The translations under genes were made by a program, and so were the position numbers. Under the pieces are notes generated by a model that ran no database searches, was not told the DNA's origin, and saw nothing but the letters and a program-made list of their open reading frames with translations. This document shows positions 44,242 through 53,196 of a stretch of 64,000 nucleotides of DNA, piece by piece (within the stretch, counting starts at the first letter, position 1; every line of letters starts with the position of its first letter). Source of the DNA: Marilutibacter penaei (lineage in GTDB: Bacteria; Pseudomonadota; Gammaproteobacteria; Xanthomonadales; Xanthomonadaceae); the NCBI RefSeq assembly GCF_014145395.1, contig NZ_JACHTE010000006.1:235391-299390 (forward strand), read 5' to 3'.

Positions 44242-46155
44242 ATGACCGCATGGTCCCCCGATCAGGCCCGCAAGACCTACTCGATCCCCCACTGGTCCGA
44301 GGGGTATTTCGACGTCGACGGGTCTGGCCGCGTCACCGTGCAGCCGCGGGGCGGGGAAGGGCCGGCGGTCCCGCTGTCGACCCTGGTCGACGAAGCGCGC
44401 GGGAACGGTGCCAAGCTGCCGCTGCTGCTGCGCTTTCCCGACATCCTCGGCGACCGCCTCGGCCGCCTGCAGGGCGCCTTCGCCCAGGCGATGGCCGACT
44501 GGAACTACGCCGGCGGCTACACCGCCGTCTATCCGATCAAGGTCAACCAGCACCAGGGCGTGGCCGGCACGCTCGCCTCGCACCGCGGCGAGGGCTTCGG
44601 CCTGGAGGCCGGCAGCAAGCCCGAACTGATGGCGGTGATGGCGCTGTCGCGCCCGGGTGGGCTCATCGTCTGCAATGGCTACAAGGATCGCGAGTACATC
44701 CGCCTGGCACTGATCGGCCGCAAGATCGGGCTCGACACCTGGATCGTGATCGAGAAGCCCTCCGAGCTGCCGCTGGTGATGGCCGAAGCGGAGGCATTGG
44801 GCGTCAGGCCGGGCATCGGCGTGCGCATGCGCCTGGCCAGCCTCGGCGCCGGCAAGTGGCAGAACAGCGGTGGCGACAAGGCCAAGTTCGGGCTGTCGCC
44901 GCGGCAGGTGCTCGACCTGTGGAAGCAACTGCGCGACACCGGCATGACCGACTGCCTCGGCCTGCTGCACTTCCACATGGGCTCGCAGATCTCCAACGTC
45001 CGCGACATCGCCAGCGGCATGCGCGAGGCGGTGCGCTACTTCGTCGAACTCTCCGCGCTGGGTGCGAAGGTGCGCTACATGGACGTTGGCGGCGGCCTTG
45101 GGGTGGATTACGAGGGCACGCGCTCGCGCAGCTACTGCTCGATCAACTACGGTGCCAGCCAGTACGCCAACACCATCGTGCAGCCGCTGGCCGAGGCCTG
45201 CGAGGCGCATGGCCTGCCGCAGCCGCGCATCGTCACCGAATGCGGGCGCGCGATGACCGCGCACCACGCGGTATTGGTCGCCAATGTATCCGAGGTCGAG
45301 CAGGCGCCGGAAGGCCGCGTGCCCGACGTGCACGACGACGAGCCGGCGGTGATCCGCCACCTGCGCGAGGTGCACGCCGAGCTGGGCGAGCGCCCGGCGG
45401 TGGAGCTGTTCCACGAGGCGCAGCACCACCACAGCGAGGGCCTGAGCCTGTATGCGCTGGGCCAGATCGACCTGGTCCACCGCGCGCGCATCGACGACCT
45501 GTTCTACGCGATCGCGCATGGCGTGCGTGCGCGGCTCAATCCGGGCGAGAAGAGCCACCAGGCCGTGCTTGACGAACTCGACCAGCGCCTCGTCGACAAG
45601 TACTTCGTCAACTTCAGCGTGTTCGAGTCGATGCCGGACATCTGGGCGATCCAGCAGGTGTTCCCGATCGTGCCGATCGAGCGCCTCGACGAGGAACCGG
45701 CGCGCCGGGGCGTGATCGCCGACCTGACCTGCGACTCGGACGGCCGGATCGACACCTATGTCGGCAACGAGACGCTGGACACCTCGATGCCGCTGCATGC
45801 ACTCAATCACGGGCAAAGCTACCGGCTGGGCTTCTTCATGGTCGGCGCCTACCAGGAGATCCTCGGCGACATCCACAACCTGTTCGGCGACACCGATGCG
45901 GTCGAGGTGCGGGTGGATGCGGGCGATGCCCGCGGCTACCGGATCAGCCAGCAGCGCCGCGGCGACACCACCGATGTGATGCTGGATTACGTGGGCTACC
46001 GGCTCGACGACCTGCGCGCCGCCTACCGCGAGCGCGTGGCCGAAGCCGACCTGCCCGCAGGCGAGGCCGCGCACATGCTCGACGCGCTGGAAGCGGGCCT
46101 GACCGGCTACACCTACCTCGACGACGGTGGCGCGGCCGTCGGTCGCGCGATCTGA
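44242..46155 (+). CDS. speA: Biosynthetic arginine decarboxylase
   Basis: 637 aa from MTAWSPDQARKTYSIPHWSE; a start 39 nt earlier is possible but gives an atypical end. It decarboxylates arginine to agmatine with PLP. The PLP lysine lies in AVYPIKVNQHQ. The glycine-rich phosphate-binding part is YMDVGGGLGVDYEGTRS, and the C-terminal active-site segment is LTCDSDGRIDTYVG. Group IV fold as in E. coli SpeA. It is followed after 7 nt by yciI and then a dehydrogenase gene, suggesting one operon. Confidence 0.95.
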   Translation: MTAWSPDQARKTYSIPHWSEGYFDVDGSGRVTVQPRGGEGPAVPLSTLVDEARGNGAKLPLLLRFPDILGDRLGRLQGAFAQAMADWNYAGGYTAVYPIKVNQHQGVAGTLASHRGEGFGLEAGSKPELMAVMALSRPGGLIVCNGYKDREYIRLALIGRKIGLDTWIVIEKPSELPLVMAEAEALGVRPGIGVRMRLASLGAGKWQNSGGDKAKFGLSPRQVLDLWKQLRDTGMTDCLGLLHFHMGSQISNVRDIASGMREAVRYFVELSALGAKVRYMDVGGGLGVDYEGTRSRSYCSINYGASQYANTIVQPLAEACEAHGLPQPRIVTECGRAMTAHHAVLVANVSEVEQAPEGRVPDVHDDEPAVIRHLREVHAELGERPAVELFHEAQHHHSEGLSLYALGQIDLVHRARIDDLFYAIAHGVRARLNPGEKSHQAVLDELDQRLVDKYFVNFSVFESMPDIWAIQQVFPIVPIERLDEEPARRGVIADLTCDSDGRIDTYVGNETLDTSMPLHALNHGQSYRLGFFMVGAYQEILGDIHNLFGDTDAVEVRVDAGDARGYRISQQRRGDTTDVMLDYVGYRLDDLRAAYRERVAEADLPAGEAAHMLDALEAGLTGYTYLDDGGAAVGRAI

Positions 46156-46162
46156 GACGACG

Positions 46163-46417
46163 ATGCTCAAGCATTACCTCGTGCTGGCGATGCGTGGACC
46201 GGACTTCGATCCGGCCGTGGTCACGCCCCACCGCGATTACCTGGCCCGGTTGCGCGAGCAGGGGCGCCTGCAGTTGTCCGGCGGCTTCGCCGACGGCAGC
46301 GGGGGTGCCTATGTGCTGCGCGCTGAAGACCTGGCCACCGCGCAGGCGCTGGTCGAGGCCGATCCGCTGTACCAGACCGGCGCGTCGCGCCTGACCCTGC
46401 ATGAATGGAGTGTGTGA
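46163..46417 (+). CDS. YciI family protein
   Basis: 84 aa from MLKHYLVLAMRGPDFDP; an upstream in-frame ATG lies inside speA and is less likely. The pattern matches the YciI/YCII ferredoxin-like fold: a first strand, HRDYLARLREQGRLQLSGGF, then ATAQALVEADPLYQTGASRL. The histidine-aspartate pair of the family is HRDY. Function is not settled for the family. Placed between speA and a dehydrogenase with gaps of 7 and 3 nt. Confidence 0.85.
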   Translation: MLKHYLVLAMRGPDFDPAVVTPHRDYLARLREQGRLQLSGGFADGSGGAYVLRAEDLATAQALVEADPLYQTGASRLTLHEWSV

Positions 46418-46420
46418 GAC

Positions 46421-47302
46421 ATGGGTGTTGAAGTTCCGCCGCCGGCGCTGAAAGCCGGTTTCATCGGACTGGGCGCGATGGGCGCACCGATGGCACGGCA
46501 CGTCCACGCCGCTGGCTTGCTGTGCGCGGTGGGCAATCGCACCCAGTCCCGCGCCGATGCCCTCGCCGGTGAACTCGGGGTGCGCGCTGCGCGTTCGGCG
46601 GACAATTTCGCCGACTGCGACGTGGTGGCCCTGTGCGTCTCGCTGGACGCCGACGTGCTCGAGAACGTGGCTGCCCTGGCGAAGGTGCTGAAGTCCGGTG
46701 CGATCGTCGTGGACCATTCGACGGTATCGGTGCAGACGGCACGCAAGGTCGCTTCGCTGCTGGCGGCGGAGGGCATCGGTTTCCTCGATGCGCCGGTGTC
46801 GGGCGGTGTCGAGGGCGCGCGCAACGGCGCGCTGTCAGTGATGGTGGGCGGCGACGCCGACGTGCTCGAGAAGGCGCGTCCGGTGCTCGATGCCTATGCG
46901 GCCCGCATCACCCACATGGGCGAAACCGGCGCCGGCCAGGCGACCAAGGCGGTCAACCAGGTGCTGGTGGCCGGCATCAACGAAGCGGTCTGCGAAGGCC
47001 TGGCACTGGCCGAGAAGCTCGGCCTCGACCCGGAGCGTTTGCTGCCCACGCTGGGCGCGGGCGCGGCGGGCAACTGGTTCCTCGACAAGCGTGGCGCCAC
47101 GATGCTGCGCAATGCGTTCGCGCCGGGCTTCAAGTCGGCGCACATGCTGAAGGACCTGCGCATCGTGCAGGGCATCGCCCGCGACACCGGCATCCGCACC
47201 GCGACCCTCGACCAGGCCGTCGCCGATTACGCCGAACTGGTCGAGCGTGGCCACGGCGAGGCCGACACCTCGGTATTGATCACCCTGAAGCGCGGCGGTT
47301 GA
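46421..47302 (+). CDS. NAD(P)-dependent 3-hydroxyisobutyrate-dehydrogenase-family oxidoreductase
   Basis: 293 aa. Beta-hydroxyacid dehydrogenase signatures: N-terminal Rossmann motif GFIGLGAMGAPMARHV, substrate-binding DAPVSGGVEGA, and catalytic lysine in GAGQATKAVNQVLVAG. It may act on 3-hydroxyisobutyrate, tartronate semialdehyde or another short hydroxy acid, and sequence alone does not decide. Encoded 3 nt after yciI. Confidence 0.88.
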   Translation: MGVEVPPPALKAGFIGLGAMGAPMARHVHAAGLLCAVGNRTQSRADALAGELGVRAARSADNFADCDVVALCVSLDADVLENVAALAKVLKSGAIVVDHSTVSVQTARKVASLLAAEGIGFLDAPVSGGVEGARNGALSVMVGGDADVLEKARPVLDAYAARITHMGETGAGQATKAVNQVLVAGINEAVCEGLALAEKLGLDPERLLPTLGAGAAGNWFLDKRGATMLRNAFAPGFKSAHMLKDLRIVQGIARDTGIRTATLDQAVADYAELVERGHGEADTSVLITLKRGG

Positions 47303-47323
47303 CGCCCGCGCCAGGACAGGTGT

Positions 47324-47737
47324 TTACCGGGCCTCCAGAGGTCCCGTCCGGCGGGTGGCGAGGCGTTCACCGAGGACCGCGCCAAGCCACGCCATGAGAA
47401 CCTGGGCCAGCATGGCCAGGCCGCCATAGCGCAGGATGTCGCCCAGCGCGAACGGTGGCCCGTCCGGGCTCAGGGCGCCGCTCAGCTGCAGGCTGGCCGT
47501 CGTTGCCACGGCGATCACCACGGCCAGTACGATGGCCGGCACTCGAAAACCCTCCCGCGCGATCCAGCCACCGAGCGCCATCGCCGCGCAGGTGATGAAG
47601 AGGCCTGCCACGGGAAGTTCCCCCAGTGGCGTCCGCAATGGCAGGTCGAGCGCGTGTCCGCTCAGGCGGACCATCAGTTCGAATGCAAGCAGCAGGGCCA
47701 GCGCGGCAATGCAGCCCAGCAGGGTGCGTTTGTCCAT
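47324..47737 (-). CDS. Four-helix integral membrane protein, unknown
   Basis: 137 aa with four hydrophobic stretches, about residues 7-24, 44-61, 67-88 and 104-124, short loops and a basic C-terminus (RLATRRTGPLEAR). I do not recognise a family. Convergent with the dehydrogenase gene. Confidence 0.65.
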   Translation of the reverse strand: MDKRTLLGCIAALALLLAFELMVRLSGHALDLPLRTPLGELPVAGLFITCAAMALGGWIAREGFRVPAIVLAVVIAVATTASLQLSGALSPDGPPFALGDILRYGGLAMLAQVLMAWLGAVLGERLATRRTGPLEAR

Positions 47738-47854
47738 GGAAGCGGGGTACGGGGGCGAAGACGCGAGTCTAGGCGGCCCGGCCCGCGGTGGGGGCGGCGT
47801 CCGGATGGTCGGGCCGATGGGGTGCGTGTCCGGTCGTGATTCCCCGGGATGTCG

Positions 47855-48610
47855 CTACTGGACCTTGATGGCCAGCGGCTTGATGCCGCCGTTCTCCAGT
47901 TTCTGCTTGGCATCGGCCAGATCCCCGGCCGTGCCGTAGGGCCCCATCCGCACCCGGTAGACGGTCTGCCCACGGCTTTCGGCCGCTTCCACGCGAGCGC
48001 CGAGCCCCAGCATGGCGATCTTCGCCTTCAACTCTTCCGCCTGGCCCGATGCCTGGAAGGCGCCGGCCTGCAACAGATAGCGGCTGCCGTCGCCGATACC
48101 GGCAGCGGTACGGGGATTCTCATCCGCGGCCACGGTGGGAGCAGGCTCGGGCCGCGCCGGCGCCGCGGCATCCGGATCCAGGGGCTGGGGCAGCGCCGTC
48201 GGGGTTTCCTGGCCGCTCGCGTCCTGCTGCGCGCGTGCGAGGGCGGCTTCCCGCTCGCTTTCCGCGCGCTGGGTCGCCGCGAGCTCGGCGTCGGTCATCG
48301 GTACTTCCTTGCCCGACAGGACCTCATAGAACGTGTAGCCCTCATCCGCCTGCTCCGGGGCCGCGGGCTGCACCGTACCGGTCGGAGCGGGTGCGGGCAG
48401 TTCGTCGTCGGCGCTCGCGCTCGGTGCGGGCCGGGCATCCGGGTTGGGCTGGGGGCGGAAGAAACCGTCGCCGTCGCCCGTCTTCATGTACTTCGGCGCC
48501 ACCAGCACCACGAGCACGGTCAGCACGATGCCCAGCACCATCCAGGCCCAACCGGGCATGCCGGAGCTGTCGTTGCGACGGGCCTGGGATTTGTTGCGTC
48601 GTGCTGCCAC
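47855..48610 (-). CDS. SPOR-domain protein (FtsN-like), downstream of argS
   Basis: 251 aa from a GTG start. A short basic cytoplasmic tail (AARRNKSQARRN), one transmembrane helix (about 20-40, WAWMVLGIVLTVLVVLVA), a proline/alanine-rich linker to about 170, then a SPOR domain (YLLQAGAFQASGQAEELKAK ... VYRVRMGPYGTAGDLADAKQ) that binds denuded peptidoglycan at the division site. The argS-SPOR gene order recalls argS-ftsN neighbourhoods. I infer a cell-division protein. Confidence 0.85.
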   Translation of the reverse strand: MAARRNKSQARRNDSSGMPGWAWMVLGIVLTVLVVLVAPKYMKTGDGDGFFRPQPNPDARPAPSASADDELPAPAPTGTVQPAAPEQADEGYTFYEVLSGKEVPMTDAELAATQRAESEREAALARAQQDASGQETPTALPQPLDPDAAAPARPEPAPTVAADENPRTAAGIGDGSRYLLQAGAFQASGQAEELKAKIAMLGLGARVEAAESRGQTVYRVRMGPYGTAGDLADAKQKLENGGIKPLAIKVQ

Positions 48611-48706
48611 CGTGGGACTACCTCTGTCGGGATCGGGCCGCGCGGCCGCGCGGCGTGGGTTCGGGCCAGTGTATGCGAAGCCGGCGACCGGCTTGCATGG
48701 CCGCGT

Positions 48707-50395
48707 TTACATCACTTCGGGTGCGTCGATGCCGAGCAGGCCGAGGCCATTGGCGAGGACCTGGCGGGTGGCCAGCGCCAGCGCCAGGCGCCCATTGCGG
48801 GTGGCTGCGTCATCGACCAGCACCTGGTGGTCGTTGTAGTAGCTCTGGAAGCTCTGCGCGAGCTCCAGCAGGTAGCTGGCGACCTGGTGGGGTTCGAGAT
48901 CGCGCCCGGCCGCCTCGACCACGTCGGGGTAGCGCAGCACGTCCGCGACCAGGGCGAGGGTGGTCGCATCGTCCAGGTCCAGCGGCTGGGCCAGTCCGTC
49001 CTCGCGGTCGAAGGACAGGCCACGCTCCTCCAGCTGGCGCACCAGTCCGCACATGCGCGCATGGCTGACCTGCACGTAGTACACCGGGTTGTCGAGCGAC
49101 TGGCTGCGCGCAAGGTCGATGTCGAAGGTCAGTTGCGAGTCGGGCTTGCGCGCGACGAGGAACCAGCGCGTCGCGTCGCGCCCGGCTTCGTCGACCAGGT
49201 CGCGCAGCGTCACGTAGCTGCCGGCGCGCTTGGAGAGTTTCACCTCCTCGCCACCCCGCATCACGGTGACCATCTGGTGCAGCACGTACTCCGGCCAGCC
49301 CTGCGGAATACCCTGGTCAAGCGCCTGCAGGCCGGCGCGCACGCGTGCCAGCGAACCGTGGTGGTCGGCGCCGAGCTCGGTGATCGCACGCACGTAGCCG
49401 CGCTGCCACTTGCTCATGTGATAGGCGACGTCGGGCACGAAGTAGGTGTAGCTGCCGTCGGACTTCCGCATCACGCGGTCCTTGTCGTCACCGAAGTCCG
49501 TGCTGCGCAGCCACAGCGCGCCGCCGTCCTCGTAGGTGTGGCCGTGGGCCACCAGTTCGCGCACGGTCTCCTCCACCTTGCCGTCGGTGTACAGCGAGGA
49601 CTCGAGGAAGTAGACGTCGAACCCGACGCCATAGGCTTCGAGGTCGAGGTTCTGCTCGCGGCGCAGGTAGGCGACGGCGAACTGGCGGATCGCGTCCAGG
49701 TCGTCAGCGTCCTTCTTGCCCGTGACCACGTGCCCGTCGACCTCGACGCTGTCGCCGCGCAGGTACGCGGCGGCGACGTCCTGGATGTAGGCGCCGCGGT
49801 AGCCGTCCTCGGGCCAGCCGGCGTCGTCGGGACCACGGCCCTGCGCACGCGCCTGCACCGAGATCGCCAGGTTGTCGATCTGCGCCCCGGCGTCGTTGTA
49901 GTAATACTCCCGCGTCACGTCCCAGCCATTGGCGGCAAGCACGCGGCCGATGCAGTCGCCGATCACCGCGGCGCGGCCATGGCCGACGTGCAGCGGTCCG
50001 GTCGGGTTCGCCGAGACATACTCGACGCCCGCCATGCGGCCTTCGCCGCCCGCGTTGCGACCGTATGCGTCGCCCTGGGTGAAGACCTCGGCGATCGCGC
50101 CGCGCCATGCGCCGTCGGCAATGCGGAAGTTGATGAAGCCGGGTCCGGCGATTTCGACCGAGGCGAGTGCATCGCTGGCGGGCAGCGCAGCGACCAGCGC
50201 CTCGGCGATCGCCCGTGGATTGGACCTGGCCGGCTTGGACAGCAGCATCGCGACATTGGTCGAGAAGTCGCCCTGCGCGCGGTTCTTCGGCCGCTCGATC
50301 ACGAAATCGGGCGTGGCGAGGTCGGCCGGCAGGGTGCCGGCGGCACGCAGGGCGTCCAAGGCCTGCATGACGAGGGCGCGGAGGGCGGTTTTCAC
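48707..50395 (-). CDS. argS: Arginyl-tRNA synthetase
   Basis: 562 aa from the GTG start giving (M)[10 protein letters not shown], the length I recall for Xanthomonas ArgS; the longer frame adds 16 residues without a ribosome site. Class I features: HIGH motif as HVGH in [13 protein letters not shown], the KMSKS-equivalent KLSKRAG, and the C-terminal anticodon-binding domain of the DALR type (about 440-562). Nothing is missing. Confidence 0.96.
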   Translation of the reverse strand: MKTALRALVMQALDALRAAGTLPADLATPDFVIERPKNRAQGDFSTNVAMLLSKPARSNPRAIAEALVAALPASDALASVEIAGPGFINFRIADGAWRGAIAEVFTQGDAYGRNAGGEGRMAGVEYVSANPTGPLHVGHGRAAVIGDCIGRVLAANGWDVTREYYYNDAGAQIDNLAISVQARAQGRGPDDAGWPEDGYRGAYIQDVAAAYLRGDSVEVDGHVVTGKKDADDLDAIRQFAVAYLRREQNLDLEAYGVGFDVYFLESSLYTDGKVEETVRELVAHGHTYEDGGALWLRSTDFGDDKDRVMRKSDGSYTYFVPDVAYHMSKWQRGYVRAITELGADHHGSLARVRAGLQALDQGIPQGWPEYVLHQMVTVMRGGEEVKLSKRAGSYVTLRDLVDEAGRDATRWFLVARKPDSQLTFDIDLARSQSLDNPVYYVQVSHARMCGLVRQLEERGLSFDREDGLAQPLDLDDATTLALVADVLRYPDVVEAAGRDLEPHQVASYLLELAQSFQSYYNDHQVLVDDAATRNGRLALALATRQVLANGLGLLGIDAPEVM

Positions 50396-50479
50396 GGGCG
50401 TTTCCGGGTCGTGGTGCGAACCGTCCATTGTACGCGAGCCCATCCCCCTGGGACGGGTCGAACATGAATGACCGCGCCT

Positions 50480-51181
50480 TCACAGCCAGCCGCGTGCCGC
50501 CAGCGAGAGAGGCGGCCCGTCGGCCACGATGAAGTGGTCGAGCAGGCGCAGGTCCACCAGGGCCAGGGCCTGCTTGAGGCGGGCCGTGACCGCGCGGTCG
50601 GCGGCGCTGGGCTCCGGGTTTCCGCTGGGGTGGTTGTGGCCGACGATCACCGCCGCTGCATTGTGGGCCAGTGCGCGGCGCACCACTTCGCGCGGGTGCA
50701 CCTCGGCACTGTCGAGCGTGCCGTGGAACAGTTCCTCGAATGCCAGCGCCCGGTGCCGGGTATCGAGGAACAGCACGGCGAAGACTTCGTGGGGCCGTCC
50801 ACGCAGGCGCTGGGTGAAGTAGCGTCCGGCCGCGCCGGGATCGCACAAGGTTTCGCCGCGCTCCAGTTCCGCAGACAGGTGCCGGTGGCCGAGTTCCAGT
50901 GCGGCGGCGAGTTTGCACGCGCGGGCGGGCCCCAGCCCCGGCAGGCGGGCCAGCGCTTCAGGCGGCAGGTCCAGCAGCGCGCGCAACGGGCCGTGCTGGG
51001 ACAGGAGGCGCCTCGACGTGGCCACGGCATCCATGCCGCGCAGCCCCGAGCCGAGGAAGATCGCCAGCAGTTCCGCGTCCGAAAGGGCGCCCGCGCCACG
51101 GGCAAGCAGCTTCTCCCGTGGGCGTTCCGCGGCGGGCCATTCGCGTATCCGCAGGGCGGGCAGGGGGGCGGGGTTCGACAT
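50480..51181 (-). CDS. radC: RadC family JAMM-domain protein
   Basis: 233 aa from [20 protein letters not shown] with GGAAGG upstream. The N-terminal part has helix-hairpin-helix character ([20 protein letters not shown]). The C-terminal MPN/JAMM domain has the metal motif [15 protein letters not shown] and the upstream glutamate in [10 protein letters not shown]. The biochemical role is unknown despite the name. Divergent from coaC, as is common in proteobacteria. Confidence 0.92.
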   Translation of the reverse strand: MSNPAPLPALRIREWPAAERPREKLLARGAGALSDAELLAIFLGSGLRGMDAVATSRRLLSQHGPLRALLDLPPEALARLPGLGPARACKLAAALELGHRHLSAELERGETLCDPGAAGRYFTQRLRGRPHEVFAVLFLDTRHRALAFEELFHGTLDSAEVHPREVVRRALAHNAAAVIVGHNHPSGNPEPSAADRAVTARLKQALALVDLRLLDHFIVADGPPLSLAARGWL

Positions 51182-51391
51182 GGGGCCCTTCCTTGGGCAG
51201 GTGTCCAGTGAGCGCGACGGGTGACCGGCTGCGGAACGCGGCGGGGAAGGAGCCGCGGGGCAGTATTCCGTTGGAGCCGGCCACCCGCCGTCAGGGTCAT
51301 TGAAGCGCGTCGGGGCCTCCTCCGGAACCGGACAGTCGCCCGTCATCGGGTAAGCTAGGCTCCCGTTGCGTTGTAGGATTTTTCCGACCCC

Positions 51392-51949
51392 ATGCCCAGC
51401 GCCCGCCACCCTCTGGACGGCCAGAACGTGCTGCTCTGCGTCTGTGGCGGGATCGCGGCGTACAAGGCGGCCGACCTGGTGCGCCGTCTGCGAGGGGTGG
51501 GGGCGGAGGTCCAGGTGGCCATGACCGCGGACGCGGGTCACTTCGTCGGAGAGGCGACCTTCCAGGCCGTGTCGGGCCGCACCGTCCGTGCCTCGTTGTG
51601 GGACCCGGCCGCGGAGGCCGCCATGGGGCACATCGAACTCGCCCGCTGGGCGGATCGCGTGGTCGTGGCGCCGGCCACCGCGAACACGCTGGCGAAGATG
51701 GCGCACGGCATGGCGGACGATCTCGTCACCACGCTGTACCTGGCGACCACGGCGCCGGTCGCGGTCGCGCCCGCGATGAACCACCGCATGTGGCTGCATC
51801 CCGCCACCCGGGCGAACGTCGAGACGTTGCGGGCGCGCGGCGTGCAGGTGATCGGTCCCGAGGACGGCGCGCAGGCGTGTGGCGAGACCGGCCCCGGGCG
51901 CATGAGTGAGCCCGAAGCGATCCTCCTTGCCCTGGCCGGGGAGGGCTGA
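51392..51949 (+). CDS. coaC: Phosphopantothenoylcysteine decarboxylase (CoaC half of a split CoaBC)
   Basis: 185 aa, an HFCD flavoprotein that makes 4'-phosphopantetheine. The catalytic histidine is in [11 protein letters not shown], with the FMN-binding [16 protein letters not shown], the PAMNHRMW motif, and the active cysteine in [11 protein letters not shown]. In most bacteria this is the N-terminal half of one CoaBC protein. Here it ends at a TGA that is in the same frame as the following coaB gene, with only one codon (GCC) before the next ATG. Confidence 0.92.
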   Translation: MPSARHPLDGQNVLLCVCGGIAAYKAADLVRRLRGVGAEVQVAMTADAGHFVGEATFQAVSGRTVRASLWDPAAEAAMGHIELARWADRVVVAPATANTLAKMAHGMADDLVTTLYLATTAPVAVAPAMNHRMWLHPATRANVETLRARGVQVIGPEDGAQACGETGPGRMSEPEAILLALAGEG

Positions 51950-51955
51950 GCCATG
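51938..51955 (+). promoter_or_regulatory. Ribosome-binding site that restarts translation at coaB
   Basis: GGGGAGGG (51938-51945) lies at the very end of coaC and is 7 nt before the coaB ATG, giving a near-ideal site. It implies that CoaB is made as a separate, coupled protein rather than only by stop-codon read-through. Confidence 0.65.
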
Positions 51956-52636
51956 TCCGGGGCTGCCGACCTGGCCGGGTTGCGCGTGGTGATCAGCGCC
52001 GGTCCGACCTACGAGGACATCGACCCGGTGCGTTTCATCGGGAATCGCAGCAGTGGCAAGATGGGGTTTGCGCTCGCCGCTGCCGCCGCGCGTCGCGGCG
52101 CCGACACCGTGCTGGTGGCGGGTCCGGTCTCGCTGCCGACGCCGGACGGCGTTTCACGGCACAACGTGCGTTCCGCGGCGCAGATGCACGCAGCGGTGAT
52201 GGCCGCGCTGCCGGCGGATATCTATATCGGTGCCGCGGCCGTCGCCGATTTCACGCCTCGCCAGATGTCGGCGAGCAAGATCAAGAAGCGCCCCGGGAGC
52301 GACACGCTGCAGCTGGAGCTGGTGCGCACCCGCGACGTGCTGGCCGAAGTAGCGGCGCATGCGGTGCTGCGCCCGCGGCTGGTGGTGGGTTTTGCCGCGG
52401 AAACCGACAACGTGGAAGGCTATGCACGCGGCAAGCTGGTCAACAAGAAACTCGACCTGATCGCGGCCAATCGCGTGGGCGTGGCGGGCAGTGGCTTCGA
52501 GTGCGACGACAACGCGCTGGCGGTGTTCTGGGACGACGAGACGCGCGCGCTTGGCCCGGCGGCCAAGACCGAACTGGCGGGGTTGTTGCTGGACCTGGTG
52601 AAGGAACGCCTCGAGGCGCCGTCGCGTGGCGCATGA
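51953..52636 (+). CDS. coaB: Phosphopantothenate-cysteine ligase (CoaB half of a split CoaBC)
   Basis: 227 aa. It joins cysteine to 4'-phosphopantothenate using CTP. Visible are the nucleotide-binding start [31 protein letters not shown], the intermediate-binding AAVADF, the KIKK motif and the dimerisation part GFAAETDN. Same frame as coaC and separated from it by one stop codon plus one sense codon. The combined length (about 414) equals that of a normal CoaBC. All key residues of both halves remain, so both activities are likely kept. dut follows 88 nt later. Confidence 0.92.
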   Translation: MSGAADLAGLRVVISAGPTYEDIDPVRFIGNRSSGKMGFALAAAAARRGADTVLVAGPVSLPTPDGVSRHNVRSAAQMHAAVMAALPADIYIGAAAVADFTPRQMSASKIKKRPGSDTLQLELVRTRDVLAEVAAHAVLRPRLVVGFAAETDNVEGYARGKLVNKKLDLIAANRVGVAGSGFECDDNALAVFWDDETRALGPAAKTELAGLLLDLVKERLEAPSRGA

Positions 52637-52724
52637 AGGCGGGGACGGTGGCCTGGACGAGGCGACGCACGGCGTCCAGGGGCGGGCGCGTGGTGCTGTG
52701 CAACCCGAGGATGCAGGAAGATCG

Positions 52725-53183
52725 ATGCAACATACGCTTGAACTGAAGGTGCTGGATGCCCGTTTCGGCGAGGTCTGGCCCCTGCCCGCCTACGCCACGG
52801 AAGCGAGCGCGGGCCTGGACCTGCGCGCCGCCCTGGAGGCGCCGCTGTGCCTGGCGCCGGGCGATGCCGCGCTGGTGCCGTCGGGGCTCGCGATCCACAT
52901 CGGCGATCCGGGCCTGTGCGCGGTGATCCTGCCGCGCTCCGGGTTGGGCCACAAGCACGGCATCGTACTGGGCAATGGCACCGGGCTGATCGATGCCGAT
53001 TACCAGGGGCCGTTGATGATCAGCGTCTGGAATCGCGGCGCGGGGCCTTTTACGATCGAGCCCGGGGATCGCATCGCGCAGCTGGTCGTGTTGCCGATCG
53101 TGCGGGCGCGCCTGCAGGTGGTGGAAGAATTCGAAGCCAGCGCACGGGGTACCGGTGGTTTCGGCCATACCGGCGTGCGCTGA
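52725..53183 (+). CDS. dut: dUTP diphosphatase
   Basis: 152 aa from [20 protein letters not shown] with AGGAAG upstream. The five dUTPase motifs are visible: [17 protein letters not shown], the substrate motif [27 protein letters not shown], and the C-terminal [10 protein letters not shown] that closes over the active site. It keeps uracil out of DNA and supplies dUMP. Conserved neighbour of coaBC and algC. Confidence 0.96.
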   Translation: MQHTLELKVLDARFGEVWPLPAYATEASAGLDLRAALEAPLCLAPGDAALVPSGLAIHIGDPGLCAVILPRSGLGHKHGIVLGNGTGLIDADYQGPLMISVWNRGAGPFTIEPGDRIAQLVVLPIVRARLQVVEEFEASARGTGGFGHTGVR

Positions 53184-53196
53184 AGGGGAACGGACG

